DNA of 62,368 bases from Xanthomonas boreopolis (GTDB lineage Bacteria > Pseudomonadota > Gammaproteobacteria > Xanthomonadales > Xanthomonadaceae), in contig BNBA01000027.1 of the NCBI GenBank assembly GCA_014654535.1, positions 1 through 62,368 on the forward strand. The letters run 5' to 3'. Below the pieces are notes generated by a model. That model did no database searches. It was not told where the DNA came from and was given only the letters and a program-made list of their open reading frames with translations. A program made the translations under genes and the position numbers. Shown one piece after another: positions 1 to 9,654 of the stretch. The first letter of the stretch is position 1; every line of letters starts with the position of its first letter.

Positions 1-2
1 AG

Positions 3-284
3 TCGACCGACCTGCAGGACCTGTTCATCGCGCACATCGGCGGCATGGACGCGTTCGCGCGCGGGCTGGAGGTGGCGCACGCGCTGCTGACGGCCTCGCC
101 GTGGGAGCAGTGGCGCCAGCAGCGCTATGCCAGCTTCGACAGCGGCGCGGGCAAGGACTTCGTGGACGGCAAGCTGGACCTGGCGGCGCTGGCGGGCCTG
201 GCCGCCCAGCACGGCGAGCCGAAGCAGACCAGCGGCCGCCAGGAGGCCTACGAGAACCTGCTCAACCAGTACCTGTTGCGCTGA
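3..284 (+). CDS. xylA: Xylose isomerase, 3' part only
   Basis: The 93 visible C-terminal residues run into the left edge. They resemble the end of proteobacterial XylA: an [20 protein letters not shown] helix followed by a terminal [17 protein letters not shown], which parallels the SGRQEQLENLVNHYLF ending of the E. coli enzyme as I remember it. XylA converts D-xylose to D-xylulose in the cytoplasm. It sits tail-to-tail with the xylR-like repressor gene, consistent with a xylose/xylan locus extending to the left. The catalytic core is outside the window, so activity cannot be judged. Confidence 0.85.
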   Translation, partial: STDLQDLFIAHIGGMDAFARGLEVAHALLTASPWEQWRQQRYASFDSGAGKDFVDGKLDLAALAGLAAQHGEPKQTSGRQEAYENLLNQYLLR

Positions 285-528
285 CCGCGCCTGAACGCCT
301 GGCGCGCTGCGTCAGGCCGGGGCGCGAAGCGAGGTGCCCCGAAGGGGCGGATGAGGGTTCGGGCGAAGCTTCATGTAGCGAGACATCACAAGAGGCTGCG
401 CCCTTACCCTCACTCGAGCCCCCGCTCCGCGCCCCGGCCCACGCCAGCGGCGCGGGCGCCCAGGCGCACGCGCGCGACGGCGCGCAAGCCGTACCCCTTC
501 GCCCCGATGGGAGGGGGCTCGCAGAGCT

Positions 529-1632
529 TTACCGGGGGCGTTTTTTCGCGGTCGACGCCGCTCCCGCGGCAGCAACCCGCTTGCGCGGCGGCGCCACCGA
601 TTCACGCTGCACCAGTTGATGGGCCACGACATGATCGAACACCGTCCGCGTCACCTTCCCTTGGTCGCGTATCTCGCGCAGCAGCAGGTCGATGGCGGTG
701 TCGGCCATCGCCGCGATCGGCTGGTGGACGGTGGTGAGCTCGGGCCAGACCGCGGTCGCGGTCGAGGTGTCGTCGAAACCGACCACCGACAGGTCGCGCG
801 GCACGTCCAGGCCCTGCCGGTGCGCGACCGAGACGGCGGCCGAGGCCATGTCGTCGTTGCTGGCGAAGATGGCGGTCGGCGCGGGCGAGACCGCGAGCAG
901 CTTCTCGGCCGCGGCCAGCCCGGAACGGTAGGTGTAGTCGCCGTACTCGACCAGGGCCGGATCGAAGGCCAGGCCGGCCTCCTCGAGCGCGGCGCGGAAG
1001 CCCTCGAACCGGCGCAGGCTCGCGCTGAGGTTGCGATGGCCGTGGATGAAGCCGATCCGGGTATGGCCCTTGGCGATCAGGTGCGCGGTGATCTCCATCG
1101 CGGCGCGGTACTCGTCGATGCGCACGCACGAGACCTGCCGGTTGAAGCGTCCGGAGGCGATCGACACCACCGGCACCTTGGCCTTCACCAGTTCCTGCAC
1201 CGCCGGCTCGGACTCGCACAGCGGCGGCGGCAGGATCACGCCGGCCACGCTCTTGGCCAGCGCGCGCGCGGCCTTGCGCTCGGCCTCGGGCGTGAGCCCG
1301 TCCCAGTAGTCGATCACCAGCTGGATCGAGGTATGCGAGACGGCGCGCAGCACGCCGAGCAGCAGTTCGCGCAGGTAGGCGCCGCTGGGATCGCTGTGGA
1401 TCAGCGCGATGCGGGTGTTCTGCGCGGCCGCCAGCGCGCTGGCGGCGAGATTGGGCTGGTAACCGAGCTTCTTGATCGCGGCCAGCACCTTCTCGCGGGT
1501 CGAGTCGCGCACGTTGCCCTTGCCGTTGACCACGCGCGAGACCGTCATCGGCGACACCTTGGTCAGGGCCGCGACCTGGTCGATGGTGACCGCCTGTCCC
1601 TTGCGGCGGATCGATTTGCGATTTTTTTCCAA
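529..1632 (-). CDS. xylR: LacI-family repressor, probable xylan regulator
   Basis: A 367-residue LacI/GalR-type regulator. The N-terminal helix-turn-helix reads [20 protein letters not shown] (about residues 15-35) and is followed by the hinge and a periplasmic-binding-protein-like sensor domain; the C-terminus is basic. I chose a TTG start at 1632 because AGGAAGGG lies 7 nt upstream; a longer GTG start at 1686 has no such site. It is divergent from the GH67 gene, with a LacI-type palindrome (1739-1752) between them. By analogy with xylan loci of Xanthomonas and Caulobacter it should repress the cluster until a xylan-derived sugar is present. Family assignment is firm; the ligand is inferred. 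Confidence 0.85.
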   Translation of the reverse strand: MEKNRKSIRRKGQAVTIDQVAALTKVSPMTVSRVVNGKGNVRDSTREKVLAAIKKLGYQPNLAASALAAAQNTRIALIHSDPSGAYLRELLLGVLRAVSHTSIQLVIDYWDGLTPEAERKAARALAKSVAGVILPPPLCESEPAVQELVKAKVPVVSIASGRFNRQVSCVRIDEYRAAMEITAHLIAKGHTRIGFIHGHRNLSASLRRFEGFRAALEEAGLAFDPALVEYGDYTYRSGLAAAEKLLAVSPAPTAIFASNDDMASAAVSVAHRQGLDVPRDLSVVGFDDTSTATAVWPELTTVHQPIAAMADTAIDLLLREIRDQGKVTRTVFDHVVAHQLVQRESVAPPRKRVAAAGAASTAKKRPR

Positions 1633-1738
1633 ATGCGTTCCCTTCCTCTGGCAGGCTGCCGCCATCGGCAGGCAGGCGATGTGCACGATCCCCGGCCAGG
1701 CAGCGCCACTGCGAACGGCCAGCGTCTTGCGCGGCCCA

Positions 1739-1752
1739 TGGTAGCGTTAACC
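1739..1752. promoter_or_regulatory. LacI-type operator (xyl-box-like), imperfect
   Basis: TGGTAGCGTTAACC is a near-palindrome centred on the CG of GTAGCGTTAAC. It lies in the divergent region between the LacI gene and the GH67 gene, 71 nt before the GH67 ATG. It shares the TAGCGYTA core with the two perfect 14-mers at 33742 and 33993 and resembles the xylan operators I recall from Xanthomonas and Caulobacter. Binding by the adjacent repressor is inferred. Confidence 0.65.
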
Positions 1753-1823
1753 CGTTGTGCCGGCGACAAGCCGGGCATGGCCCGGGCGCCCCGGATCCTG
1801 CCCGCGCAGGGAGGGAACGGGCG

Positions 1824-4028
1824 ATGACGGGCATCGGCACGATCCGGGCAACGGCCTCGCGCATCGGCCGGCATTGCGGCGGCGGATGGCTGCTCGCCGC
1901 GCTCTGGCTGCTGGCGCCGGCGCTGCACGCCGAGGACGGCTATGCGCTGTGGCTGCGCTACGTGCCGCCGGGCGACGCGCAGGCCGCCGTGCAGGTCACC
2001 GCGCTGGCGGCGCCGGCCGCCACGCCGACCCAGCAGGCCACGCGCGCGGAGCTGCTGCGCGGGCTGTCCGGCCTGCTCGGCGCGCGCCCGCCGTCGGTCG
2101 AGCGCCCCGATCGCGACGGCGCGCTCGTGGTCGGCACGCCGGCATCGTCGCCGCTGCTGGCCGCGCTCGGGCCGGAACTGGCCGGACTGGGCCGCGAAGG
2201 CTACCTGATCCGCCGCATGCGGCTCGGCGGCCATGCCGCCACGGTGATCGCCGCCAACGAGGACATCGGCGCGCTGTACGGCGCCTTCCATTTCCTGCGC
2301 CTGCTGCAGACCGGCCAGCCGCTCGCCGCGCTGGACGTGCGCGAGGCGCCGCGCGTCCGGCTGCGCGTGCTCGACCATTGGGACAACCTGGACCGCTACG
2401 TCGAACGCGGCTACGCCGGCGAGTCGATCTGGGACTGGCACAAGCTGCCGGACTGGCTGGACCCGCGCTATACCGACTACGCGCGCGCCAACGCCTCGAT
2501 CGGCATCAACGGCGCGGTGCTCAACAACGTCAACGCCAGCGCGCAGAGCCTGGCCCCGATGTACCTGGACAAGGCCGCGGCGCTGGCCGGAGTGCTGCGG
2601 CCCTACGGCATCAAGGTCTACCTCAGCGCGCGCTTCTCCGCGCCGATCGAGATCGGCGGCCTGAAGAGCGCCGACCCGCTCGATCCTGCGGTGCGACGCT
2701 GGTGGCGCGACAAGGCCGACGAGATCTACCGGCGGATCCCGGACTTCGGCGGCTTCCTGGTCAAGGCCAACTCGGAAGGCCAGCCCGGCCCGCAGGACTA
2801 CGGCCGCTCGCACGCCGACGGCGCCAACATGCTGGCCGACGCGCTCGCGCCGCACGGCGGCGTGGTGATGTGGCGCGCCTTCGTCTACTCGCACGAGCAG
2901 CCGGACGACCGCGCCAAGCAGGCCTACGACGAGTTCAAGCCGCTGGACGGCACGTTCCGCGACAACGTGCTGGTGCAGGTCAAGAACGGCGCGATCGACT
3001 TCCAGCCGCGCGAGCCGTTCCATCCGCTGTTCGGCGCGATGCCGAAGACGCCGCTGATGATGGAGTTCCAGATCACCAAGGAGTACCTCGGCTTCGCCAC
3101 CCACCTGGCCTACCTGGCGCCGCTGTTCGCCGAGACGCTGCGATCGGACACCCACGCGCGCGGGCCGGGCTCGACGGTGGCGAAGGTGGTGGACGGCTCG
3201 CTGGAAGGCGACGCGCCTGGCAGGAGCCGGCTGACCGGCATCGCCGGCGTGGCCAACATCGGCAGCGACCGCAACTGGAGCGGCTCGCACTTCGACCAGG
3301 CCAACTGGTACGCGTTCGGCCGGATGGCATGGAACCCCGATGCCGATGCCCGCGCGATCGCCGAGGACTGGGTGCGGATGACGTTCTCCACCGACCCGGC
3401 CGTGGTCGCGCCGGTGGTGGCGATGATGATGGGCTCGCGCGAGGCGGTGGTGGACTACATGACCCCGCTCGGCCTGCACCACCTGATGGGCCGCGGCCAC
3501 CACTACGGCCCGGCGCCGTGGGTCTCCGGCGGCCCGCGCGCGGACTGGACCTCGGTCTACTACCACCGCGCCGGCCGCGACGGCATCGGCTTCGACCGCA
3601 GCGCCAGCGGCAGCAACGCGGTAGCGCAGTACGCTCCGCCGGTGGCCGCGCGCTTCGGCGACGTGGCGACGGTGCCCGAGAACTTGTTGCTCTGGTTCCA
3701 CCACGTGCCGTGGGACCACCGCATGGCTTCCGGCCGCACGCTGTGGGACGAGCTGGTCGCACGCTACGATCGCGGGGTCGACTACGTGGCCGCGATGCGC
3801 CGCACCTGGGACGGGCTGGCCGGACGCATCGATCCGGAACGGCATGCGCAGGTGGCGGCGTTCCTGGCCATCCAGGAGAAGGAAGCGCGCTGGTGGCGCG
3901 ACGCCAGCATCGCCTACTTCCAGACCTTCTCGCAGCGGCCGCTGCCGGCGGGCGCCGCGCCGCCTGCGCATCCGCTCGATTACTACGAGTCGCTGCAGTT
4001 TCCTTTTGCCCCGGGGGACGGGAAATGA
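1824..4028 (+). CDS. agu67A: GH67 alpha-glucuronidase, exported
   Basis: A 734-residue protein with a signal peptide (residues about 1-34, ending ALHAED). It is full length for GH67, which removes 4-O-methyl-glucuronic acid from the non-reducing-end xylose of aldouronic acids. The probable catalytic residues are E318 (KANSEGQ), D392 (KNGAIDFQP) and E420 (ITKEYLG). Their spacing (74 and 28) nearly matches the E292/D365/E393 set I recall for the Cellvibrio japonicus enzyme. ATG 1824 is preceded by GGGAGGGA. It is the first gene of the plus-strand xylan operon and likely acts in the periplasm on imported oligosaccharides. Confidence 0.93.
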   Translation: MTGIGTIRATASRIGRHCGGGWLLAALWLLAPALHAEDGYALWLRYVPPGDAQAAVQVTALAAPAATPTQQATRAELLRGLSGLLGARPPSVERPDRDGALVVGTPASSPLLAALGPELAGLGREGYLIRRMRLGGHAATVIAANEDIGALYGAFHFLRLLQTGQPLAALDVREAPRVRLRVLDHWDNLDRYVERGYAGESIWDWHKLPDWLDPRYTDYARANASIGINGAVLNNVNASAQSLAPMYLDKAAALAGVLRPYGIKVYLSARFSAPIEIGGLKSADPLDPAVRRWWRDKADEIYRRIPDFGGFLVKANSEGQPGPQDYGRSHADGANMLADALAPHGGVVMWRAFVYSHEQPDDRAKQAYDEFKPLDGTFRDNVLVQVKNGAIDFQPREPFHPLFGAMPKTPLMMEFQITKEYLGFATHLAYLAPLFAETLRSDTHARGPGSTVAKVVDGSLEGDAPGRSRLTGIAGVANIGSDRNWSGSHFDQANWYAFGRMAWNPDADARAIAEDWVRMTFSTDPAVVAPVVAMMMGSREAVVDYMTPLGLHHLMGRGHHYGPAPWVSGGPRADWTSVYYHRAGRDGIGFDRSASGSNAVAQYAPPVAARFGDVATVPENLLLWFHHVPWDHRMASGRTLWDELVARYDRGVDYVAAMRRTWDGLAGRIDPERHAQVAAFLAIQEKEARWWRDASIAYFQTFSQRPLPAGAAPPAHPLDYYESLQFPFAPGDGK

Positions 4029-4067
4029 GTTTGGATCGGTTGGGGTTGAGCGCGATGCATGAAACCC

Positions 4068-4197
4068 GTCATTCCCGCGAACGCGGGAACCCATGGACGT
4101 TGGTCCGAACGATCACGGTCCGTGCGAAAGGCAAAAGTCCATGGATGATCAGCCCGAAGGGCTGCTGTAAAGCGCTTCCCGCGTTCGCGGGAATGGC
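4068..4197. repeat. Palindromic intergenic repeat with TTCCCGCG arms
   Basis: Two 18-nt hairpins, 4072-4089 and 4176-4193 (TTCCCGCG-AA-CGCGGGAA and its TT-loop counterpart), face each other across about 90 nt that also begin and end with CCATGG. This is the style of small dispersed repeat seen throughout Xanthomonadaceae genomes. It lies between the GH67 gene and the esterase gene, and its right end comes close to the esterase start. It may stabilise or attenuate the operon mRNA; that is inference. Confidence 0.7.
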
Positions 4198-4210
4198 GAT
4201 GGAAGGGTTA

Positions 4211-6196
4211 ATGACGACGGTGGGATTGCGGATAAGACACTGGGTCCCCGCTCTCGTGACGGCGCCGGTCGGGTTGTTGGTCGCTTCGATCCTGGCGATA
4301 CCCGTCGCGCAGGCGCAGGACGCCAAGGCGCCGCTGCTGCACGCGCTGTTCCAGGACCATGCGGTGCTGCAGCGCGGGCAGCCGATCCCGGTCTGGGGCC
4401 AGGCCGGACCGGATGAGCAGGTGCGTGTGGAATTCGCCGGCAAGCACGTCACCGCACGTGCCGATCACGAGGGACACTGGCAGGCGCAGCTGCCGGCCGT
4501 GCAGGCAGGCGGGCCGTACACGCTGACCGCACGCACGGCCACGGCCCGCCAGACCGCAACCGACGTGCTGGTCGGCGATGTCTGGCTGTGCTCGGGCCAG
4601 TCCAACATGGAGCTGCAGGTGCATCGCACGCTCAACTCCCGCGCCGAGATCGCCGGCGCCGCCAACGACCGCATCCGCCTGCTGAAGGTGCCGCAGGCCG
4701 CGCGCCCCGCCCCGCAGGACGGCTTCGCCGCGCCGGTGCAGTGGCAACCGGCCACCTCGCAGTACGTCGGCGATTTCTCCGCGACCTGCTACTACTTCGC
4801 GCGCGAGCTGCAAAAGCAGGTGGACGTGCCGATGGGCCTGATCAACGCCTCGCTCGGCGGTTCGCGCATCGAGGCCTGGCTGAGCGATGGCGCGCTGCGC
4901 GGTGCCGGCGACTACGCCGATGCGCTCGACACGCTGGCGCTGTACGCGCGCGATCCGCAGGCCGCCTATGCGCGCTGGGGCGAACGCTGGGCGGCATGGT
5001 GGCGTTCGTTGCCGGGCGTGGCCGAGGGCGATGCGCCATGGGACCCCGCGGCGACCACCACCGGCTGGCGCGCCGCGCCGAAGCAGCTCGGCAACTACCG
5101 GCAATGGGGCGTGCCGGAACTCGCCGGCTTCACCGGCATGCTCTGGTATCGCGCCAGCGTGCGCTTGAGCGCCGAACAGGCCGCGCAAGCCACGTCGCTG
5201 GCGCTGGGCGCCGACGAGATCGACCAGACCTGGGTCAACGGGCGCGGTGTCGGCAGCGACTACGGCGGCGGCGAGCGGAACTATCCACTGCCGCCCGGAC
5301 TGCTGCATGCCGGCGACAACCTGGTCGTGGTCAACGTGCTCAACACCTATGCCGACGGCGGGCTGTCCGGGCCGGTCGCGCTGCACCTGCGCGACGGCGG
5401 CACGGTGCCGCTGGACGGCGCCTGGGAGTACCGCCAGGTGCCGGAACGGGCCGGCACGCCGCCGCTGGCACCGTGGCTGTCGGCCTCCGGCAAGACCACG
5501 CTGTACAACGCCATGGTCGCCCCGCTGGGCCGCTACGCGCTGCGCGGCGCGCTGTGGTACCAGGGCGAATCCAACACCGGCGAGGCCGGCGCCTATCGCG
5601 GCCTGCTGCGCGCCTACCGCGCCGACCTGCGCCGGCAGTTCGGCGCCGGCCTGCCGCTGCTGGTGGTGCAGCTGCCGAACTTCGGCCCGGCGCCGACGCA
5701 ACCGCAGGAAAGCGGCTGGGCCGAGCTGCGCCGGGCGCAGCGCGACGTGGCCGGCGAGGATGCGCGCAGCGGGCTGGCGGTGGCGATCGACCTCGGCGAG
5801 CGCGGCGACATCCACCCCGCCAACAAGCAGGACGTCGGCCGGCGCCTGGCGCGCACCGCGCGGCACGTGGTGTACGGCGAGGCGTTGCCGCCGTCCGGCC
5901 CGGTGCCGGCCTCGGTGCGGCGCGAGGGCGACACGGTCGTGGTCGGCTTCGACGACGTCGACGGCGCACTGGTCGCCTACGGCGCCGACGGCCCGGTCGG
6001 CTTCGAGCTGTGCGACGCGCAGCCGGGCAGCTGCCGCTACGCCGGCGCGCGCATCCGCGGGCGCGAGGTGGTGCTGCAGGCGCCCAACGCGGCCGCCGCC
6101 ACCCGCGTGCGCTACGGCTGGGCCGACAGCCCCGTCGTCACCCTCTACGACAGCGCCGGCCTGCCGGCCGGGCCGTTCGAAACCGCCATCCCCTGA
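4211..6196 (+). CDS. axeXA: SGNH acetylesterase (sialate O-acetylesterase / acetylxylan esterase family)
   Basis: A 661-residue secreted protein with a signal peptide ending about AQAQDAK. The SGNH block I motif GQSNMELQ carries the nucleophile serine. [10 protein letters not shown] and the late [11 protein letters not shown] supply the other conserved blocks, including the catalytic-type D and H. A beta-sandwich insert separates them, as in DUF303/SASA-type esterases. The probable role is deacetylation of xylo-oligosaccharides before or alongside GH67. ATG 4211 follows GGAAGGG; in-frame ATGs at 4193 and 4199 lie at the edge of the repeat and are less likely. The gene symbol follows the Xanthomonas xylan locus from memory. 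Acetylxylan as substrate is inferred from context. Confidence 0.85.
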   Translation: MTTVGLRIRHWVPALVTAPVGLLVASILAIPVAQAQDAKAPLLHALFQDHAVLQRGQPIPVWGQAGPDEQVRVEFAGKHVTARADHEGHWQAQLPAVQAGGPYTLTARTATARQTATDVLVGDVWLCSGQSNMELQVHRTLNSRAEIAGAANDRIRLLKVPQAARPAPQDGFAAPVQWQPATSQYVGDFSATCYYFARELQKQVDVPMGLINASLGGSRIEAWLSDGALRGAGDYADALDTLALYARDPQAAYARWGERWAAWWRSLPGVAEGDAPWDPAATTTGWRAAPKQLGNYRQWGVPELAGFTGMLWYRASVRLSAEQAAQATSLALGADEIDQTWVNGRGVGSDYGGGERNYPLPPGLLHAGDNLVVVNVLNTYADGGLSGPVALHLRDGGTVPLDGAWEYRQVPERAGTPPLAPWLSASGKTTLYNAMVAPLGRYALRGALWYQGESNTGEAGAYRGLLRAYRADLRRQFGAGLPLLVVQLPNFGPAPTQPQESGWAELRRAQRDVAGEDARSGLAVAIDLGERGDIHPANKQDVGRRLARTARHVVYGEALPPSGPVPASVRREGDTVVVGFDDVDGALVAYGADGPVGFELCDAQPGSCRYAGARIRGREVVLQAPNAAAATRVRYGWADSPVVTLYDSAGLPAGPFETAIP

Positions 6197-6218
6197 CATC
6201 CCACCCAAGATCCGCACG

Positions 6219-7475
6219 ATGAACACGCAAGTCGTCACCGAAACCGCTACCCATGGCTCCAAGCGCGAGCGCGAGATCGTCGATGCCAAGGTCATCGTCA
6301 CCTGCCCGGGCCGCAACTTCGTCACGCTGAAGATCGTCACGCGCTCGGGCGTGTACGGGCTGGGCGACGCCACGCTCAACGGACGCGAGCTGGCGGTGGC
6401 CGCCTACCTGCAGGAGCACGTGGTGCCGAACCTGATCGGCCGCGACGCCGGCCGGATCGAGGACATGTGGCAGTTCCTGCACCGCGGCGCGTACTGGCGG
6501 CGCGGCCCGGTGACGATGACGGCGATCGCCGCGGTCGACGTGGCGCTGTGGGACATCCTCGGCAAGATGGCGGGGCTGCCGCTGTACCAGCTGCTCGGCG
6601 GCCGCTCGCGCGAGGGCGCGCTGGTGTACGGCCACGCCAACGGCCGCGACATCGCCGAGGCGAGCGACGCCGTCGGGCGTTTCATCGAGCAGGGCTTCCT
6701 GGCGGTGCGCGCGCAGTGCGGCGTGCCGGGCGTGAAGAAGGCCTACGGGGTCTCCAGCGCGCGCGGCTACGAGCCGGCCGAGAGCGAGCTGCCGGCGGAG
6801 ACGGTGTGGAACACGCCGCGCTACCTGGAGACCGCGCCCCGGCTGTTCGAGCAACTGCGCAAGGACCACGGCACCGGCGTCGAACTGCTGCACGACGTGC
6901 ACCATCGCCTGACCCCGATCGAGGCCGCGCGGCTGGCGCGCGACCTGGAGCCGTACCGGCTGTTCTGGCTGGAGGACTCCACCCCGGCGGAAAACCAGAA
7001 GGCGTTCGAGCTGATCCGCCGGCACTCGGTCACCGCACTGGCGGTCGGCGAGGTGTTCAACTCGATCTGGGACTGCAAGTACCTGATCGAGAACCAGCTG
7101 ATCGACTATATCCGCACCACCATCGTGCACGGCGGCGGCATCACCCACGTGCGCCGGCTGGCCGACTTCGCCGCGCTGTACCAGGTGCGCACCGGCTTCC
7201 ACGGCGCCACCGACCTGTCGCCGGTGACGATGGGCGCGGCGCTGCACTTCGACACCTGGGTGCCGAACTTCGGCATCCAGGAGTACATGTTCCATACCGA
7301 CGAGACCGACGCGGTGTTCCCGCACGACTACGTGCTGCGCGCCGGCCGCCTGCACGTGGGCGACACGCCGGGCCATGGCGTGGACATCGACGAGAAGCTG
7401 GCCGCGAAGTATCCGTATGCGCCCAAGCAGCTGCCGATCGCGCGGCTGGAAGATGGCGCGATGTGGGATTGGTGA
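6219..7475 (+). CDS. uxuA: D-mannonate dehydratase, enolase superfamily (ManD type)
   Basis: A 418-residue cytoplasmic protein without a signal peptide. The N-terminal capping domain is followed by an enolase-type barrel with three metal ligands: D226 (LLHDVHH), E252 (WLEDST) and E278 (VGEVF). Their 26-residue spacing matches characterised ManD enzymes as I recall them. The family dehydrates D-mannonate to 2-keto-3-deoxy-D-gluconate. It differs from the E. coli-type UxuA fold, so the symbol reflects function only. It starts 22 nt after the esterase stop, and uxuB and uxaC in the same window support the glucuronate route. Confidence 0.9.
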   Translation: MNTQVVTETATHGSKREREIVDAKVIVTCPGRNFVTLKIVTRSGVYGLGDATLNGRELAVAAYLQEHVVPNLIGRDAGRIEDMWQFLHRGAYWRRGPVTMTAIAAVDVALWDILGKMAGLPLYQLLGGRSREGALVYGHANGRDIAEASDAVGRFIEQGFLAVRAQCGVPGVKKAYGVSSARGYEPAESELPAETVWNTPRYLETAPRLFEQLRKDHGTGVELLHDVHHRLTPIEAARLARDLEPYRLFWLEDSTPAENQKAFELIRRHSVTALAVGEVFNSIWDCKYLIENQLIDYIRTTIVHGGGITHVRRLADFAALYQVRTGFHGATDLSPVTMGAALHFDTWVPNFGIQEYMFHTDETDAVFPHDYVLRAGRLHVGDTPGHGVDIDEKLAAKYPYAPKQLPIARLEDGAMWDW

Positions 7476-7850
7476 GGAGGGGTGATGAAGCGTCCGTACG
7501 CATTTTTCCCGTTGTTCCTGCGCAAGTGGACTGTTGGCCAGGAAGGTTCGTCGCTGTTGCTTGTGATCCTGCCGTTGCTTTCCGCCTTTGCTCCGTCGGG
7601 GCCCCTCCGTAGCGGCGGGGACGGCGGGAAAAACCCGAAGGGCGACGCCCATGGATGGGCGTCGTTTTTCGCCGGGGCAGGATGCCCCGTCGAAAAATCC
7701 CGCTGGCTCCGCGAACCCGCAGCGAAGCTGCGGGCGCGAAGGCGGGGTGTGCTTTCTTTTGGTTACTTTTCTTTGCACAAGCAAAGAAAAGTGACTCGCC
7801 GCAAGGCGAAAGCTCTTGCCGCTGCTCTCATAAAGACAAGAAGCCCAGGC
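7476..7850. repeat. 375-nt gap: terminator hairpin and a Xanthomonadaceae repeat
   Basis: No gene is supported here. The stretch holds the terminator at 7644-7669, a CCCGCAGC-GAA-GCTGCGGG hairpin, and a strong stem at 7766-7791 (CTTTTCTTTGC pairing with GCAAAGAAAAG around ACAA). I recognise the last motif as a common intergenic repeat of Stenotrophomonas, Xanthomonas and Lysobacter. The reading frame is open across the gap, which makes an upstream extension of the GH43 gene look possible; the low-complexity translation and the repeat argue against it. Confidence 0.7.
7644..7669 (+). terminator. Intrinsic terminator-like hairpin
   Basis: GACGCCCAT-GG-ATGGGCGTC (8-9 bp stem) is followed directly by GTTTTT. 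It lies 168 nt after the mannonate dehydratase stop and 182 nt before the GH43 start, so it could split the left xylan cluster into two transcription units. No clear operator was seen downstream to restart transcription under XylR. Confidence 0.6.
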
Positions 7851-9530
7851 ATGACCGAGCCTCGCCCAGCACTGGGACATCGAGGGTGGGGGCTCCTGCT
7901 CGCCGCACTGACCGCTCCCGCCTTCGCGCAATCACCCGCGTATTTCGACTGGTTCGAATACACCGGCCGCGATGCCGCGTTCGAGGCCCCGCTGCCGGCC
8001 GGCCACTACCGCAACCCGGTGCTGGCCGGGTTCCATCCCGACCCCAGCGTGGTCGCGGCGAACGGCAAGTTCTACCTGGTCAATTCCAGCTTCGCCTACT
8101 TCCCCGGCATCCCGGTGTTCGAGAGCGCCGACCTGGTGCACTGGCAGCAGGTCGGCAACGTCATCGACCGGCGCACCCAGCTGGACTTCGACGGGCTCGG
8201 CGTGTCGCGCGGCATCTTCGCGCCGGCGATCTCGTACCACGACGGCACCTTCTACGTGGTCACCACCGCGGTGGACAGCGGCGGCAACTTCATCGCCACC
8301 GCCACCGACCCGGCCGGGCCCTGGTCCGACCCGCACTGGCTGCCGGGCATCGGCGGCATCGACCCGTCGCTGTTCTTCGACGACGACGGCAAGGTCTACC
8401 TGGTCAACAACGACGCGCCCGAGGGCACGCCGCGCTACGACGGCCATCGCGCGATCTGGATGCAGCAGATCGACCTGGCGCGCTTCCAGCCCGTCGGCCC
8501 GCGCAAGGTGCTGGTCGATGGCGGCGTGGAGCCGGAGAAGAACCCGATCTGGATCGAAGGCCCGCACCTGTACAAGCGCGACGGCTGGTACTACCTGTCC
8601 GACGCCGAGGGCGGCACCGGGCCGAACCACTCGCAGGTGGTGCTGCGCAGCCGCGACGTGTGGGGGCCCTACGCGCCCTACGCGCACAACCCGATCCTGA
8701 CCCAGCGCGACCTGCCGGCGGACCGCCCGCTGCCGGTCACCAACGCCGGCCACGCCGATCTCGTCGAGGGCCCGGACGGGCGCTGGTGGGCCGTGTTCCT
8801 GGCCAGCCGCAACTACGCCCGCGTCCACTACAACACCGGTCGCGAGACCTACCTGCTGCCGGTGGAATGGAAGGACGGCTGGCCGGTGATCCTCGAGCAC
8901 GGCCGCGCCATCCCCTACGTCGCGCCCGGCCCCGCCTACCTGCAGGCCGGCCTCGACCAGGCCCCGAACACCGGCAACTTCACCTGGCGCGACGAGTTCG
9001 ATGCGGCCAAGCCCGGGCGCGAATGGCTGTACGTGCGCGTTCCCAAGCGGGATTGGGCCGACCTGCGCGCGCGCCCGGGCCAGCTGACGATCCATCCGCT
9101 CGCCGAAGGCCTGGATACGCTGCGCAACCCCTCGTTCCTGGCGCGCCGCCAGCAGCACCTGGCGTTCGATGCCAGCACCGCGCTGGAGCTGCCGGCGGCC
9201 GGCACCGCCGCCGGGTTGGCCGCGTTCCAGAACGAGCGCTACTGGTATTTCCTCGGCGTGCGCCGCGATGGCGAGCGCATGCAGCTGTTCCTGGAGAAGC
9301 GCGCCGGCGAGGCGGCCGCCCGCGTGGTGGCATCGCGCACGTTGCCGGCATCGGCGGCGTTGAAGCTGAAGATCTCCGGCGACGGAGGCGATTACGGTTT
9401 CGCCTTCGACGCCGGCGAGGGCTGGCAATGGCTGGCGCAACGCCAGGACGGCACCGTGCTCAGCACCGAGGCCGCCGGCGGCTTCGTAGGCGCGATGGTG
9501 GGACCCTACGCCAGGGATGAAAGCCCCTGA
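7851..9530 (+). CDS. gly43E: Exported GH43 beta-xylosidase/arabinofuranosidase
   Basis: A 559-residue protein with a signal peptide ending about AFAQSPA. The five-bladed GH43 catalytic domain has the three expected acids: D64 (FHPDPSV), D171 (GGIDPSL) and E236 (IWIEGPH). The last 200 residues form a beta-sandwich of the kind found behind GH43 subfamily 12 domains (W-rich, HLAFDASTALEL). It releases xylose and/or arabinose from xylo-oligosaccharides, probably in the periplasm. ATG 7851 directly precedes the signal peptide; the ribosome binding site is weak. The symbol follows the Xanthomonas xylan locus from memory. Confidence 0.88.
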   Translation: MTEPRPALGHRGWGLLLAALTAPAFAQSPAYFDWFEYTGRDAAFEAPLPAGHYRNPVLAGFHPDPSVVAANGKFYLVNSSFAYFPGIPVFESADLVHWQQVGNVIDRRTQLDFDGLGVSRGIFAPAISYHDGTFYVVTTAVDSGGNFIATATDPAGPWSDPHWLPGIGGIDPSLFFDDDGKVYLVNNDAPEGTPRYDGHRAIWMQQIDLARFQPVGPRKVLVDGGVEPEKNPIWIEGPHLYKRDGWYYLSDAEGGTGPNHSQVVLRSRDVWGPYAPYAHNPILTQRDLPADRPLPVTNAGHADLVEGPDGRWWAVFLASRNYARVHYNTGRETYLLPVEWKDGWPVILEHGRAIPYVAPGPAYLQAGLDQAPNTGNFTWRDEFDAAKPGREWLYVRVPKRDWADLRARPGQLTIHPLAEGLDTLRNPSFLARRQQHLAFDASTALELPAAGTAAGLAAFQNERYWYFLGVRRDGERMQLFLEKRAGEAAARVVASRTLPASAALKLKISGDGGDYGFAFDAGEGWQWLAQRQDGTVLSTEAAGGFVGAMVGPYARDESP

Positions 9531-9654
9531 CCATGTCCGGACCCCGGGGCTTCGCCCGTACCCTCCTCCGGCGCTGTGCGCCGCCTTCTCCCGTAGGGAG
9601 GAGAGCATGTCGCTCCGATCTGATATCCATGACGTCACAAACAAGGAAAGACCG

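Noticed and set aside
285-528. Frames between xylA and xylR on both strands
   Set aside because: Low-complexity Arg/Pro translations over GC-rich repeat-like sequence (CCCCGAAGGGG motif). No start with a ribosome binding site, no homology. I see only repeat-like sequence here.
1563-4094. 843-codon open frame on the minus strand opposite the GH67 gene
   Set aside because: The translation is a string of A, R, V, G, H and Q with no domain. It is the antisense of a high-GC gene, as are similar long frames opposite the esterase, GH3, TonB receptor, plsB and discoidin-protein genes.
1757-4190. Upstream extension of the acetylesterase frame to 1757
   Set aside because: The in-frame extension is Arg/Pro/Ala-rich shadow sequence under GH67. 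A clear signal peptide starts at 4211.
7482-7850. N-terminal extension of the exported GH43 protein
   Set aside because: It would translate a terminator and a dispersed repeat. The signal peptide begins at 7851.
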